Below, piece after piece: positions 25,885 through 35,285 of a stretch of 64,000 nucleotides of DNA. Each line of letters starts with the position of its first letter. Positions within the stretch are counted from its first letter, which is position 1. The notes beneath the pieces were generated by a model that made no database searches, was not told the DNA's origin, and saw only the letters and a list, made by a program, of their open reading frames with translations. The position numbers and the translations under genes are program-made. Source of the stretch: an uncultured Bacteroidales bacterium (lineage in GTDB: Bacteria; Bacteroidota; Bacteroidia; Bacteroidales; Bacteroidaceae); the NCBI GenBank assembly GCA_902779845.1, contig CACZCZ010000014.1, forward strand, positions 17,704-81,703, in the 5' to 3' direction.

Positions 25885-27114
25885 CTACAGCTTTCCCTGT
25901 TCGCCGAGATAGGAATCTTTGAAGCCGAGGAAGTAGAGGACGCCGTCGAGACCGATGGTATTGATGCTCTGCTCGGCATTGGCCACCACACGGGGTTTGG
26001 CATGGAAGGCGATGCCCAGACCGGCTTCCGCTATCATGGGAAGGTCGTTGGCACCGTCGCCCACGGCAATGGTCTGTGCCAGATTGACCTTCTCCACCTG
26101 CGCTATCAGCTTCAGGAGTTCGGCTTTGCGGTGGCCATCTACAATCTCGCCCACATAGCGGCCCGTGAGTTTTCCATCGTCACCCACCTCCAGCTCATTG
26201 GCATAGACATAGTCGATGCCATAGCGGCGCTGCAGGTACTCGCCGAAGAAGGTGAAGCCGCCGCTGAGGATGGCAATCTTGTAGCCACAGGTCTTCAGCA
26301 CAGACATCAGTCTGTCCACGCCCTCGGTGATGGGCAGGTGCTCAGCAATGTCCTGCATCACGCTGACGTCGAGGCCCTTGAGCAGCGCCACACGACGTGT
26401 GAAGCTCTCCCGGAAGTCTATCTCGCCACGCATGGCACTCTCGGTGATGGCTCGCACCTCGGCCCCTACCCCATTGCGCTCAGCCAGTTCATCGATGCAC
26501 TCGGTCTGGATGAGCGTGGAGTCCATGTCGAAGCAGATGAGACGGCGCATACGGCGGAACATGTCGTCCTTCTGGAAGGAGAAGTCAATCTCCATCTGCT
26601 GTGACAGCTTCATGAGCTTGGACTGCATCTCCCTGCGGTTGACGGGCTCTCCGCGAAGTGAGAACTGGATGCAGGCACGCGAGTGCTTGTTCAGCTGGCG
26701 GATGCTCTTGCGGCCGGTCAGGCGGATGATGCTGTCGATGTTCAGGCCCTGGTCAGCCAGGATCTGCGTGGCAGCCTCTATCTGGCGTGCCTCCAGCTGG
26801 CGCCCCATCATCATGAGGATGTAGCGGTTCTTGCCCTGATGGCCTACCCAGTCCTCATACTCGTCGTCGCTGATGGGCGAGAAGCCGATGTTGACGCCCA
26901 GTTCCGTAGCCTTGAACAGGAGTTCCTTCATGGCCAGTCCGGACTTCATCTCGTCTATGCGGATGAGGATGCCCAGCGAGAGGGTGGAATGAATGTCGGC
27001 CTGACCGATGTCCAGGATATAAGCATCGTATTTAGCCAGGATGCCCATCACGGCAGCCGTCAGACCGGGACGGTCCTGCCCTGTAATGCGTACGAGAATT
27101 TGCTCTTCTTTCAT
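25885..27114 (-). CDS. serB: Phosphoserine phosphatase with N-terminal ACT domains
   Basis: Final step of serine synthesis. The 409-residue protein has two ACT-like regulatory domains (about 1-80 and 90-170; ITGQDRPGLTAAVMG and YILMMMGRQL) and a C-terminal HAD domain with DMDSTL (nucleophile region), LSGGF and GDGANDLPM. The two ACT domains suggest amino-acid feedback. A minus-strand -7 element lies at 27168-27176. Confidence 0.95.
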   Translation of the reverse strand: MKEEQILVRITGQDRPGLTAAVMGILAKYDAYILDIGQADIHSTLSLGILIRIDEMKSGLAMKELLFKATELGVNIGFSPISDDEYEDWVGHQGKNRYILMMMGRQLEARQIEAATQILADQGLNIDSIIRLTGRKSIRQLNKHSRACIQFSLRGEPVNRREMQSKLMKLSQQMEIDFSFQKDDMFRRMRRLICFDMDSTLIQTECIDELAERNGVGAEVRAITESAMRGEIDFRESFTRRVALLKGLDVSVMQDIAEHLPITEGVDRLMSVLKTCGYKIAILSGGFTFFGEYLQRRYGIDYVYANELEVGDDGKLTGRYVGEIVDGHRKAELLKLIAQVEKVNLAQTIAVGDGANDLPMIAEAGLGIAFHAKPRVVANAEQSINTIGLDGVLYFLGFKDSYLGEQGKL

Positions 27115-27325
27115 AGTTTCTTCTTCTCAGGAGCGAGCCTGAGGCCTTGCGGCGTTGTTTATTTTGTGCAAAAGTACAGGTTTTTATTAAATTAGAAGCA
27201 TAAAAGCCGACAAATGTGGAAAAAAGGCTGTGGAATCAAGAAAAAAAGCCTTCGACGATGTGAATCACAAAAAAATGAGTACTTTTGACCCGCAAATTCA
27301 AAAACACAAAACAAAAACATCTGTT

Positions 27326-28408
27326 ATGAAGAAGTTTTTTACGAGCCTGTGCCTGATGGCATGCGTGCTGACGGTTTCGGCACAGAGCATCTATGATTTC
27401 AAGGTGAAGGACGACGAGGGCAAGGACGTGTCCCTTGCCGACTATAAGGGCAAAGTGCTGCTTATCGTGAACACGGCTACGCGCTGCGGGTTCACGCCGC
27501 AGTACAAGGAGCTGGAGGCGCTGTATGAGAAGTACGGCAGCGAAGGTCTTGAGATTCTGGACTTCCCCTGCAACCAGTTCGGGCAGCAGGCTCCTGGCAG
27601 CATTCAGGAGATTCATGAGTTCTGCACTGCGAACTTCGCCATCCGCTTCCCTCAATTTGATAAGATCGAGGTGAATGGCGCCAACGAGTCGCCGCTCTAC
27701 ACATGGCTGAAGGCGCAGAAAGGCTTCGGCGGCTTCGACGCTTCCGACCCACGGGGCAAGATGATGGACGGGATGCTCCGCAAGCAGGATGCAGACTACG
27801 ACAAGAAGTCGGACATCAAATGGAACTTCACCAAGTTCCTGGTCTCGCGCGACGGACAGGTGCTGCAACGCTATGAGCCGACAGACAAGCTGAGCGACAT
27901 CGAGGCTGCCATTCAGATGCAGGTGAACCCCGTCATGAGCAACATCATGGCACGCCGCTCGGTACGCAAATATCTCGACAAGCCCGTGGAGCACGAGAAG
28001 TTGGAGGCCGTGGCCCTCGCTGGCATCAATGCGCCCAGCGCCATGAACCGACAGAACTGGGCCGTGCGCATCATTGAGAACCAGGCACTACTGGCTGACG
28101 TGAAGGACATGTGCCGCCATGCGCCGAACCTCATCTGTGTCTGCGCTCCCGCCGACGGCAGGTTTGACCTTGACGCCGGACTGATGGGGCAGAACATGAT
28201 GCTGGCAGCACAGACGCTGGGTCTCGGCACCTGCATTCAGACAGGGCCCATCCGTTTCCTCACCACCAACGAGAAGGCACAAGCTTTCCGCGAGAGTCTC
28301 GACATCCCTGAAGGCTACAAGCTGCTGTATGTCATCTCCATCGGCTACCCCGACGAGCAGCCTGCCGCCAAGCCTCGCGATGTCTCAAAAGTGAAGTATA
28401 TCCAATAA
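27326..28408 (+). CDS. Secreted glutathione peroxidase-nitroreductase fusion
   Basis: About 360 residues: signal peptide (1-18), a glutathione-peroxidase-like thiol peroxidase (about 20-190) with the peroxidatic Cys (NTATRCGFTPQY), FPCNQFG and WNFTKF, and then a nitroreductase domain (about 205-350; IMARRSVRKYLDKPVE, NAPSAMNRQNW, GLMGQNMMLAAQTLGLGTC). All key blocks of both halves are present, and the frame runs straight through, so this is a real fusion. The signal peptide puts a flavoenzyme in the periplasm, which is unusual because FMN and NAD(P)H are mostly cytoplasmic. A -7 element lies at 27280-27287. Confidence 0.85.
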   Translation: MKKFFTSLCLMACVLTVSAQSIYDFKVKDDEGKDVSLADYKGKVLLIVNTATRCGFTPQYKELEALYEKYGSEGLEILDFPCNQFGQQAPGSIQEIHEFCTANFAIRFPQFDKIEVNGANESPLYTWLKAQKGFGGFDASDPRGKMMDGMLRKQDADYDKKSDIKWNFTKFLVSRDGQVLQRYEPTDKLSDIEAAIQMQVNPVMSNIMARRSVRKYLDKPVEHEKLEAVALAGINAPSAMNRQNWAVRIIENQALLADVKDMCRHAPNLICVCAPADGRFDLDAGLMGQNMMLAAQTLGLGTCIQTGPIRFLTTNEKAQAFRESLDIPEGYKLLYVISIGYPDEQPAAKPRDVSKVKYIQ

Positions 28409-28879
28409 TCACAAGATCGTTTCCATGCCCGTTTTCTGCACGCGCATTCCCATGCGGAGGTAGAAAGCGTAGGCGGGGTCGTTGCCCTCCCACACATTGA
28501 GGGTGATGTTGTAGCATCCGAGTGAGCGGGCGTAGTCGCAGACGTGCTCATAGAGAGCCTGTCCGATGTGCCGGCCGCGTGCAGCCTCATCAACACAGAT
28601 GTCGTCGATGTACAGCGTCTTGATGTCCTGCAGCAGACGGTGATTCCTCACCTCGGTGATCTGACAGAAGGCGTGGCCCAGGATCTTGCCATCGTCGTAC
28701 ACGAAGATAGGCTTGTCGGCATCATCGAGGAGACGTTCCAGGTCCTGCTCGCTGTACTTTGGCGTGTTGGACTTGAACAGGTCGGGGCGGATGCCATGAT
28801 GCACGGCATCGGCCTGGTAGAGCAGAGCAATCAGCCCTGGGATATCGCTGCGTTCGGCTTTCCTTACTATTGCTGCCAT
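28409..28879 (-). CDS. GNAT family N-acetyltransferase
   Basis: A 156-residue acyl-CoA-dependent transferase. Residues 75-130 show the GNAT core: YIDDICVDEAARGRHIGQALYEHV (acetyl-CoA loop RGRHIG), then YNITLNVWEGNDPAYAFYLRMGM. The substrate is unknown. It converges with the peroxidase fusion with no bases between stops. A minus-strand -7 element TAGTTTTGC lies at 28931-28939. Confidence 0.92.
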   Translation of the reverse strand: MAAIVRKAERSDIPGLIALLYQADAVHHGIRPDLFKSNTPKYSEQDLERLLDDADKPIFVYDDGKILGHAFCQITEVRNHRLLQDIKTLYIDDICVDEAARGRHIGQALYEHVCDYARSLGCYNITLNVWEGNDPAYAFYLRMGMRVQKTGMETIL

Positions 28880-29074
28880 AATTGTTATTCTTTATCGTGA
28901 TTGGAGAACTGTTTTTCTTTCGTAGAGCGGGCAAAACTACATAAAAGATTCTAATATAGAGGAACGCGCAAGAGAAAAAATGGTTAAAAAGGTCGCGATT
29001 TCCGTTTTTATGTGTACTTTTGCGCTGGAAAAACTGAAGACATCGGGATTCAGCCCCCAAAGACAGAAGAAACA

Positions 29075-29275
29075 ATGGAATATCTACCCCAAGACCCCGC
29101 CATACTGGTGTCGAGCGTGAATATGCTGCTGCGCGACGAGGAGTTCGACACGCTGGAGGAACTATGCTATGCCTTTGACCGTGAGCCGGAAGAGGTCAAG
29201 AGCTACCTCGCCGCAAACGGTTTCGTCTATAGCGAACACCAGAAACAATTCAGGCCCACTGGCTACGACGCATGA
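29075..29275 (+). CDS. DUF4250 domain protein
   Basis: A 66-residue protein beginning MEYLPQDPAILVSSVNMLLRD, matching the small DUF4250 family as I remember it. The function is unknown. The start at 29075 gives family length; the promoter -7 element TACTTTTGC is at 29015-29023. The stop codon overlaps the next start (ATGA), so the two are translationally coupled. Confidence 0.8.
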   Translation: MEYLPQDPAILVSSVNMLLRDEEFDTLEELCYAFDREPEEVKSYLAANGFVYSEHQKQFRPTGYDA

Positions 29276-29520
29276 TTACGAAGGACAGCATCGAGACCGC
29301 ATACAGTTTCCTGCATCAGAAGCGGAATGTCTATATCCATTCCACCCTCGACTGGCAGAAGGATGACATAGAGCTGGCCATCGGCAGCTATGTGGATGAC
29401 ATGAGCACGGAACTCTACCAAGCCATCTCCGACGGAAGAGCTGACTTCCTGCGCGACCACAAGCGCTTTGGCGAGGACATCACCCTTGCCGTCAGCGTGT
29501 TGGAAAAGATGTTGTCCTGA
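29272..29520 (+). CDS. Small hypothetical protein coupled to DUF4250
   Basis: 82 residues, not recognised. Sequence is hydrophilic and mostly helical (RADFLRDHKRFGEDITLAVSVLEKML), with no membrane segment or signal. The ATGA overlap with the upstream gene and normal codon use support it as real. Confidence 0.65.
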   Translation: MITKDSIETAYSFLHQKRNVYIHSTLDWQKDDIELAIGSYVDDMSTELYQAISDGRADFLRDHKRFGEDITLAVSVLEKMLS

Positions 29521-29547
29521 GAGAGCGCTATGCCTTAACGCGATGTG

Positions 29548-32052
29548 TTAAAAGGCTATCACGCGGAAGGAATAAGGTGGCAGCTTGAGGGCATCCTTGC
29601 CGGCGGTTCCACGGCGTACTGCTATCTTCTGGTCCTCAGGCTGCCCGCAGAACTCCTCCATCTTGCTGCCAGCAGGGATGGTGAGCCCATTCACCGCCAG
29701 CGTCAGCTCGACAGGCAATGCATTCACCAACTTCAAGTAGCGCCGCCCCGTCTGGGAGTCGCGCACAAGGCTGGCAGCCACACGATGTCTAAGCGTAGGG
29801 GCGATGTCGAGCGAGGTGCTCACATAGCGGTCGCCACCATAGACCGAGAACAGACGCTGCACGTCGTAGGCCGGCGTGGGACGCACCTCGGTGTTGGAAA
29901 AATAAATCATATCGGGGTTCCAGTTGTGATGCCCGTCCTTAGCCAGCATCGGGGCATAGCTGGTCATCTCAACCACATCGCCATTGCGCTCCACATCAGT
30001 CAGATAGAGGGCTTCGGCCAAGGCCGTCTCCACATTCGGGCGCTTTACCCTTGTGGAAGCCGCATACTCACCCAGATACACCTTCGGCATCGAACGGTCA
30101 TAGCCGTCGTAGTAGTCACGATGGTGCATGAACCAGCCCGTGGACTCATAGTAATGCTCATCGACCATGTACTGCAGGTCGGGATGCTTCTTCGTGAAAT
30201 CCCAGCCCTCGATGTAGTCGGCTGACGGGGTGTGGAAAGGTCCCACGGTGCCGCACACCTTGATGTCGGGGTACTTTTGGCGGATGGCCTTGCAGATCAT
30301 TTCATAGCGTTCCTCGAAGACGGTGCCGATGATGTCCTCGTTGCCGATTCCGATATATTTCAGGTTGAAGGGAGCGGGGTGACCGACGTCGGCTCGCATC
30401 TTGGCCCACTTTGAGGTGGCGGGGTCGCCGTTGGCCCAGTCGATCATGTCGAGCAGCTCTTGGATGTAAGCCGGCATCTGCTCCATGGGTATTCCGCCCT
30501 GCTGCCCTCCTATGCCCTCTGCGTTGGCGGCAGAATTCTGACAGGGCACGCCCGCAGCCAGCACGGGCAACGGCTCGGCACCGATATCCTCGCAGAACTG
30601 GAAGTACTCGAAGAAGCCCAGACCGCGTGTCTGGTGATAGCCCCAGATGTTGAAGTCGGGCTGGCGATCCTGCAGCGGGCCTACGGTGTGGTTCCAATGG
30701 TAGATATTCTCAAGGCCCTGGCCATGACTCATGCAGCCACCGGGGAAGCGCACGAACTTAGGCTTCAGGTCGGCAATCACTTGTGCCAGGTCTTTTCGCA
30801 AACCGTTCTTTCGGTTCTTGAACGTCTGCTGCGGGAAGAGACTGACGAGGTCGATGCACGCTGTGGCCTCCTGCAGGCCGATCAGCGCTAAACGTGCCTT
30901 CGCACAGGTCCTGCCGGGCTGCAGCACGACCTCGTATTTCTGCCAGTAGGGGCTCTGCGTGTCCAACGTGCCTTGCGCGATGGGGGTGTTGGCCTCATCC
31001 AGGAGACGTACGACGAAGCGCTTTTGGCCCTGGGGATTTCTCGCGAACATCGAGAAGTCATATTTCTCGCCAGCCTTCACGGCGAAGCCGTCCCAGCCCT
31101 CATTATACAGAGTGTCTGCGCCCACGACAGCATAGTGCGGATTGCAGGTGCTCAGCGGGTTCTCGGTCGCAATGGCAATGGGTCTCGCACTGCTCCAGGC
31201 CGTGGTGGCGTTCCACTCACGGCGGTCTTTGGCATTGTATTCGAAGTCACGGTTCTGAACCATCTCAGCATAGAGACCGCCGTCGGCTGCATAGCTGATG
31301 TCCTCAAAGAAGATGCCGATGAGCTTGTCGCTGATGGCCTTCTCCTGTGTCGCTACGGTCAGCGTGGCAGCAACGGGCTGACGGGGCATCAGGGGGTTCG
31401 TGGCATCATCGTGCATACGCTCGCTACTCAGCCGTCCATCCTCCCTCATCAACTTGAAATGCGTGGTGATGGCATCGACCTCCAGCACCGGTAGCTCAAA
31501 AATCTGCCCTTCAAACAACTTGCCACCCAACTGGACTTTGTCAACAATCTGCAGCGCCTCAACGAACTCCTGCAGGTCATCGATGCGCTCGCCTGACGAG
31601 AAATGGCGGAAGTCAGGCGACGCCGTCACCCGATAGCGTACGCCGTCACAGGTGTAGATGACCTCAAAGCCATCACCCGCAGCGTGCACCACAGGCGCCA
31701 GACAGTTGTGCGTGGCCACACGCGGATAGTCCTGCGGACGCCACGTCACGAGGTCACGGCTGTAGGCTGCGGCAAAGAGCGGTGCACGGTCGTTCACCTG
31801 AAACACCAAGCGCCAGGTGCCGTCCTTCGCCCTGGCCACCGAGGGGTGGAACATCCGCTTCTCCACTCCCCACGTTCCGTAGTCCGAGGCACACAACTGT
31901 CCCACCTCCTGCCAGCCCTTGTCCGTGAGCTGGGCAAGATGCAAGCCAGCCCGCTCATTGGGGCTATAGATAAACACTTTCTTTGTCTCCTGGGCGCAGA
32001 CGGCCATTGCTGCACCGATGAAAAGGCTTAGCAGCCACATTTTTGCTTTCAT
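29548..32052 (-). CDS. Secreted GH51-type alpha-L-arabinofuranosidase with an added N-terminal domain
   Basis: About 834 residues. Signal peptide 1-20; an N-terminal ~200-residue segment reading like a GH43-type blade (GTWGVEKRMFHPSVARAKDG, YSRDLVTWRPQDYP); then a GH51 (alpha/beta)8 domain starting GIFFEDISYAADGGLYAEMVQ, with acid/base Glu572 in GIGNEDI and likely nucleophile Glu662 in YLGEYAAS, plus a C-terminal beta domain. It releases arabinose from plant polysaccharides or a related linkage. Start at 32052 gives the signal peptide. It diverges from the GH29 gene, with its -7 element at 32085-32093 on the minus strand. Confidence 0.87.
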   Translation of the reverse strand: MKAKMWLLSLFIGAAMAVCAQETKKVFIYSPNERAGLHLAQLTDKGWQEVGQLCASDYGTWGVEKRMFHPSVARAKDGTWRLVFQVNDRAPLFAAAYSRDLVTWRPQDYPRVATHNCLAPVVHAAGDGFEVIYTCDGVRYRVTASPDFRHFSSGERIDDLQEFVEALQIVDKVQLGGKLFEGQIFELPVLEVDAITTHFKLMREDGRLSSERMHDDATNPLMPRQPVAATLTVATQEKAISDKLIGIFFEDISYAADGGLYAEMVQNRDFEYNAKDRREWNATTAWSSARPIAIATENPLSTCNPHYAVVGADTLYNEGWDGFAVKAGEKYDFSMFARNPQGQKRFVVRLLDEANTPIAQGTLDTQSPYWQKYEVVLQPGRTCAKARLALIGLQEATACIDLVSLFPQQTFKNRKNGLRKDLAQVIADLKPKFVRFPGGCMSHGQGLENIYHWNHTVGPLQDRQPDFNIWGYHQTRGLGFFEYFQFCEDIGAEPLPVLAAGVPCQNSAANAEGIGGQQGGIPMEQMPAYIQELLDMIDWANGDPATSKWAKMRADVGHPAPFNLKYIGIGNEDIIGTVFEERYEMICKAIRQKYPDIKVCGTVGPFHTPSADYIEGWDFTKKHPDLQYMVDEHYYESTGWFMHHRDYYDGYDRSMPKVYLGEYAASTRVKRPNVETALAEALYLTDVERNGDVVEMTSYAPMLAKDGHHNWNPDMIYFSNTEVRPTPAYDVQRLFSVYGGDRYVSTSLDIAPTLRHRVAASLVRDSQTGRRYLKLVNALPVELTLAVNGLTIPAGSKMEEFCGQPEDQKIAVRRGTAGKDALKLPPYSFRVIAF

Positions 32053-32222
32053 GACTTCGGGTTGTTGATGAATTGTTTGCAGGTGCAAAGGTATGGAAAA
32101 GTGGAGAATCCACAACAATTCCACGAAAAGAATTACATGTGCTGTGGGCGTTTTTTTGTTAAATTATCACAAGACATGGCATTTCCCATATAATATAATA
32201 AGGTGTATTTGGCATTATTCTA

Positions 32223-32230
32223 TACTTTTG
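32223..32230 (+). promoter_or_regulatory. -7 element TACTTTTG for the GH29 gene
   Basis: It ends only 4 bp before the fucosidase ATG at 32235, so transcription would begin at or inside the first codons. This implies either a leaderless message or an internal start (MKKMCCYLCGL, residue 9). Confidence 0.5.
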
Positions 32231-32234
32231 TGAC

Positions 32235-34013
32235 ATGAAACCCATGAATGTGAGAAATATGAAAAAGATGTGTTGCTACCTATGCGGACTTGCGGTCGTG
32301 CTGTTGACGGCGCTTCGCGGGATGGCGCAGACGCCCTGTGGCCCTGTGCCGACGGAGAGCCAGCTACGCTGGCAGGAGATGGAGATGTATGCCTTCATCC
32401 ACTATTCGCTGAACACCTACACCGACCAGGAATGGGGCTTCGGCAACGAGTCTCTGGTTCTGTTCAACCCCACAGACTTGGACTGCCGCCAGTGGGCCCG
32501 GGTCTGCAAGCAGGCGGGCATGAAGGGTATCATCTTCACCGCCAAGCACCACTGCGGTTTCTGCATGTGGCCCTCGGAATACACGGAGTACTCGGTGAAG
32601 AACACGCCTTGGAAGCAGGGCCACGGCGATGTGGTTCGCGAGCTGGCCAATGCGTGCCGTGAGGAGGGCCTGAAGTTCGCCGTCTATCTCTCGCCGTGGG
32701 ACAGGAACCACAAAGACTACGGGCGCCCGGAATACGTCACCTACTTCCGCAACCAGCTGCGCGAACTGCTGACGAACTACGGCGAGGTGTTCGAAGTGTG
32801 GTTCGACGGGGCCAACGGCGGCGATGGCTGGTATGGCGGTGCCAACGAGCGGCGACAGATTACCAAGGACTACTACGGCTGGCCGGAGACCTTCAAGATG
32901 ATCCGCGAGCTGCAGCCGAGGTGTGTCATCTGGAGCGATGCGGGCGGCGACCGCGGCGACCTGCGCTGGGTCGGCACCGAGGGCGGCTTCATCGGCGAGA
33001 CGAACTGGAGTCTGGTGCCTCGCGAGGGGCGCCTGAACTATCAGCTTCTGCACTACGGCGCCGAGGACGGCGAACTGTGGGTGCCAGGCGAAACGAACAC
33101 GAGCATCCGTCCGGGCTGGTTCTATCATGAGGCTGAGAACGAACATGTGAAGAGCCTCTCGAAACTTATGGACACCTATTATAAGAGCGTGGGCCGCAAC
33201 TCATGTCTGCTGCTGAATTTCCCCATTGCTCCGAACGGTCGCATCCACCCCAACGACAGCCTGCGGGGCATTGCATTCAACAAGATGATTCACAAGGTCT
33301 TCAAGACCGACTTGGCCGCCCTTCCCGGCAATTCCATTGACACGCAGTCGGGAGCTGCAGGAGGAACCACACTCATCACCTTCAAGCAGCCGACGGCCTT
33401 CAATCGCTTTGTCGTTGAAGAGGACATCCGCTATGGCCAGCGCGTGAAGAAGTTCGCTTTGGAGGCCGAGGTCAACGGGCGATGGGTGCCCTTGAAGGAT
33501 GAGTTGGTGGAGCATGGCGACGGGCTGACCACCATCGGCCATCGGCGCATCATCTGCTTCCCCACCGTCACGGCCACCCGCCTGCGTTTCAGCATCCTCG
33601 ACAGCAAGTGCGACCCCATCATCACCCGCACCTCCGTATATCTGGCTCCAGAGCTGACAGCCGACATCGCAGATTCCGGCGAGAAGCGCAGCAGTGGTCT
33701 TCACTACTTCTTCAGCAGCCCTAAGCAGATGATGATAGACTGGAATACGGAACAAAACATCTCGTCGTTCCGTTACCTGCCCCCACAGCATTCCAAGAAG
33801 GGGATGATAACCCACTACAGCCTGTGGGCCTCCTCCGATTGGAAGACGTGGACAAAGCTCTCCTCGGGCGAATTCTCGAATATCGTCAACAACCCCATTT
33901 GGCAGACCCTTCAATTTGCTCCCGTCAAGGCCAAGGTTCTCCGCCTGGATGCCGAACGTCTGGCTGATGGCGACCGCATGGCCTTTGAAGACATCGAGGT
34001 AATCACACAATGA
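32235..34013 (+). CDS. GH29 alpha-L-fucosidase with C-terminal discoidin-like domain
   Basis: A 592-residue secreted exo-fucosidase. Signal peptide (about 10-31), GH29 barrel (about 35-360) with FIHYSLNTYTDQEWG, IIFTAKHHCGFCMWPS and nucleophile Asp191 in EVWFDGANGG, then a carbohydrate-binding beta domain of F5/8-type (about 365-592). The real start may be residue 9 because the promoter abuts the first codon. It probably acts on fucosylated glycans. The stop overlaps the next start (ATGA). Confidence 0.93.
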   Translation: MKPMNVRNMKKMCCYLCGLAVVLLTALRGMAQTPCGPVPTESQLRWQEMEMYAFIHYSLNTYTDQEWGFGNESLVLFNPTDLDCRQWARVCKQAGMKGIIFTAKHHCGFCMWPSEYTEYSVKNTPWKQGHGDVVRELANACREEGLKFAVYLSPWDRNHKDYGRPEYVTYFRNQLRELLTNYGEVFEVWFDGANGGDGWYGGANERRQITKDYYGWPETFKMIRELQPRCVIWSDAGGDRGDLRWVGTEGGFIGETNWSLVPREGRLNYQLLHYGAEDGELWVPGETNTSIRPGWFYHEAENEHVKSLSKLMDTYYKSVGRNSCLLLNFPIAPNGRIHPNDSLRGIAFNKMIHKVFKTDLAALPGNSIDTQSGAAGGTTLITFKQPTAFNRFVVEEDIRYGQRVKKFALEAEVNGRWVPLKDELVEHGDGLTTIGHRRIICFPTVTATRLRFSILDSKCDPIITRTSVYLAPELTADIADSGEKRSSGLHYFFSSPKQMMIDWNTEQNISSFRYLPPQHSKKGMITHYSLWASSDWKTWTKLSSGEFSNIVNNPIWQTLQFAPVKAKVLRLDAERLADGDRMAFEDIEVITQ

Positions 34014-35215
34014 TGAAACGAGAACTGTACAATCACCTCAGACCTATGATAAAAAGAACTCTGGTTTTCTGGGGGCTTTGCCTCCTCATGACCCTTAGCA
34101 GCACTGCGGTTCTTTCTGCATGTTCCAAGACTGAGAACACGATAGATAAGAGCTGTGTATCGTCTATAGCGGATAAGGTGTGGGCCTTCAGTCAGAACCA
34201 CCCTGACGGCTTCACTCTCGACATCCGCACGATGACAGCACCCACGAAGGGCATCGCCGTCAGCTACGCTGCCACGCAGAACAGCCACTCGCGCAACCAG
34301 CTCGACAAGGTCGTCACTCATGCACTCACTCACGACGGCTATGTAGGCGGCTGGCTGAACAGCGAAGAAGGGCTGTACTACTTCGACAGCACCAAGCTCT
34401 TCCCCGAAACGGCGCTCAAAGAAGCCCTGCAGTTCGGCAAGGACAATGGCCAATCTTCAGTGTTCATCCTGTCCACCGGCACCGGCATCCCCGTGGACGG
34501 GAAGGTGGCAGAGATTGTTGAGCGCGGCACCCTGCTCGTGGGCACTACAGGCGACTACCGCCCGCTGTCCTTTCGCGAAGAAGATGGCACCTACTGGGGC
34601 TTTGGCATTGACATGGCCAAGGAGATTGCCGGCCGGTTAGGCGTGGAGATTGCCTTCGTCAGCACTTCATGGCCTACGCTGACAGCCGATGTGCTGACAG
34701 AGCCTCAGCTGTTCGACCTGGCCATCGGCGGCATCACCATCACCGACGCGCGCCGCGAGACGATGGCGATGAGCGAAGGCTATCTGGCCAATGGCAAGAC
34801 GATTCTTTGTCGAGCCTCTGAGGCCGACCGCTTCCGCTCGCTGGCCGACATCGACAAGTCCGAAGTGAGCGTGATGGTGAACCCGGGCGGATTGAACGAG
34901 AAGTTTGCCAAAGAGAATCTCACGCACGCCACGATTATCGTCCACCCGAAGAACGAAGAAATCCCCAGCCTCATCGCCGAGGGGAAGGCCGACGTGATGA
35001 TTACGGAGATTACAGAAGCACCCTACTATGTAAGAACTGACCCTCGGCTCGCCGCCCCACTCCAGAACGAACCCTTCACGCATGGCAAGATTGGCGTGCT
35101 GATGCAGCAGGGGCAGGAGGATTTGTTGCAGATGGTGAACAGCATCATCCGCCAGATGAAGGCCGACGGTTCGCTTCGCCGTCTGCATGAGAAGTACGGT
35201 CTGCAGTACGAATGA
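34010..35215 (+). CDS. Solute-binding lipoprotein with an extra N-terminal domain
   Basis: A 401-residue lipoprotein with lipobox VLSAC. A roughly 105-residue N-terminal domain (TAPTKGIAVSYAATQNS, HDGYVGGWLNSEEGLYYFD) that I do not recognise is followed by a type-3 periplasmic binding protein domain (about 165-400; LLVGTTGDYRPLSF, GFGIDMAKEIAGRLGVE, IGGITITDARRETM), the fold of amino-acid ABC receptors and of PheC-type cyclohexadienyl dehydratases. No permease or ATPase lies nearby, so an enzymatic or sensory role is as likely as transport. It is translationally coupled to the fucosidase. Confidence 0.8.
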   Translation: MMKRELYNHLRPMIKRTLVFWGLCLLMTLSSTAVLSACSKTENTIDKSCVSSIADKVWAFSQNHPDGFTLDIRTMTAPTKGIAVSYAATQNSHSRNQLDKVVTHALTHDGYVGGWLNSEEGLYYFDSTKLFPETALKEALQFGKDNGQSSVFILSTGTGIPVDGKVAEIVERGTLLVGTTGDYRPLSFREEDGTYWGFGIDMAKEIAGRLGVEIAFVSTSWPTLTADVLTEPQLFDLAIGGITITDARRETMAMSEGYLANGKTILCRASEADRFRSLADIDKSEVSVMVNPGGLNEKFAKENLTHATIIVHPKNEEIPSLIAEGKADVMITEITEAPYYVRTDPRLAAPLQNEPFTHGKIGVLMQQGQEDLLQMVNSIIRQMKADGSLRRLHEKYGLQYE

Positions 35216-35285
35216 GCGCCATCCGCCCGGCCTCCGTCATCAGCCCACGAGTTTTACGTTATATACCTCTGTCCTCTGTCACCCT

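Noticed and set aside
34010-35215. Complete amino-acid ABC transporter operon
   Set aside because: No permease or ATPase gene lies on either side.
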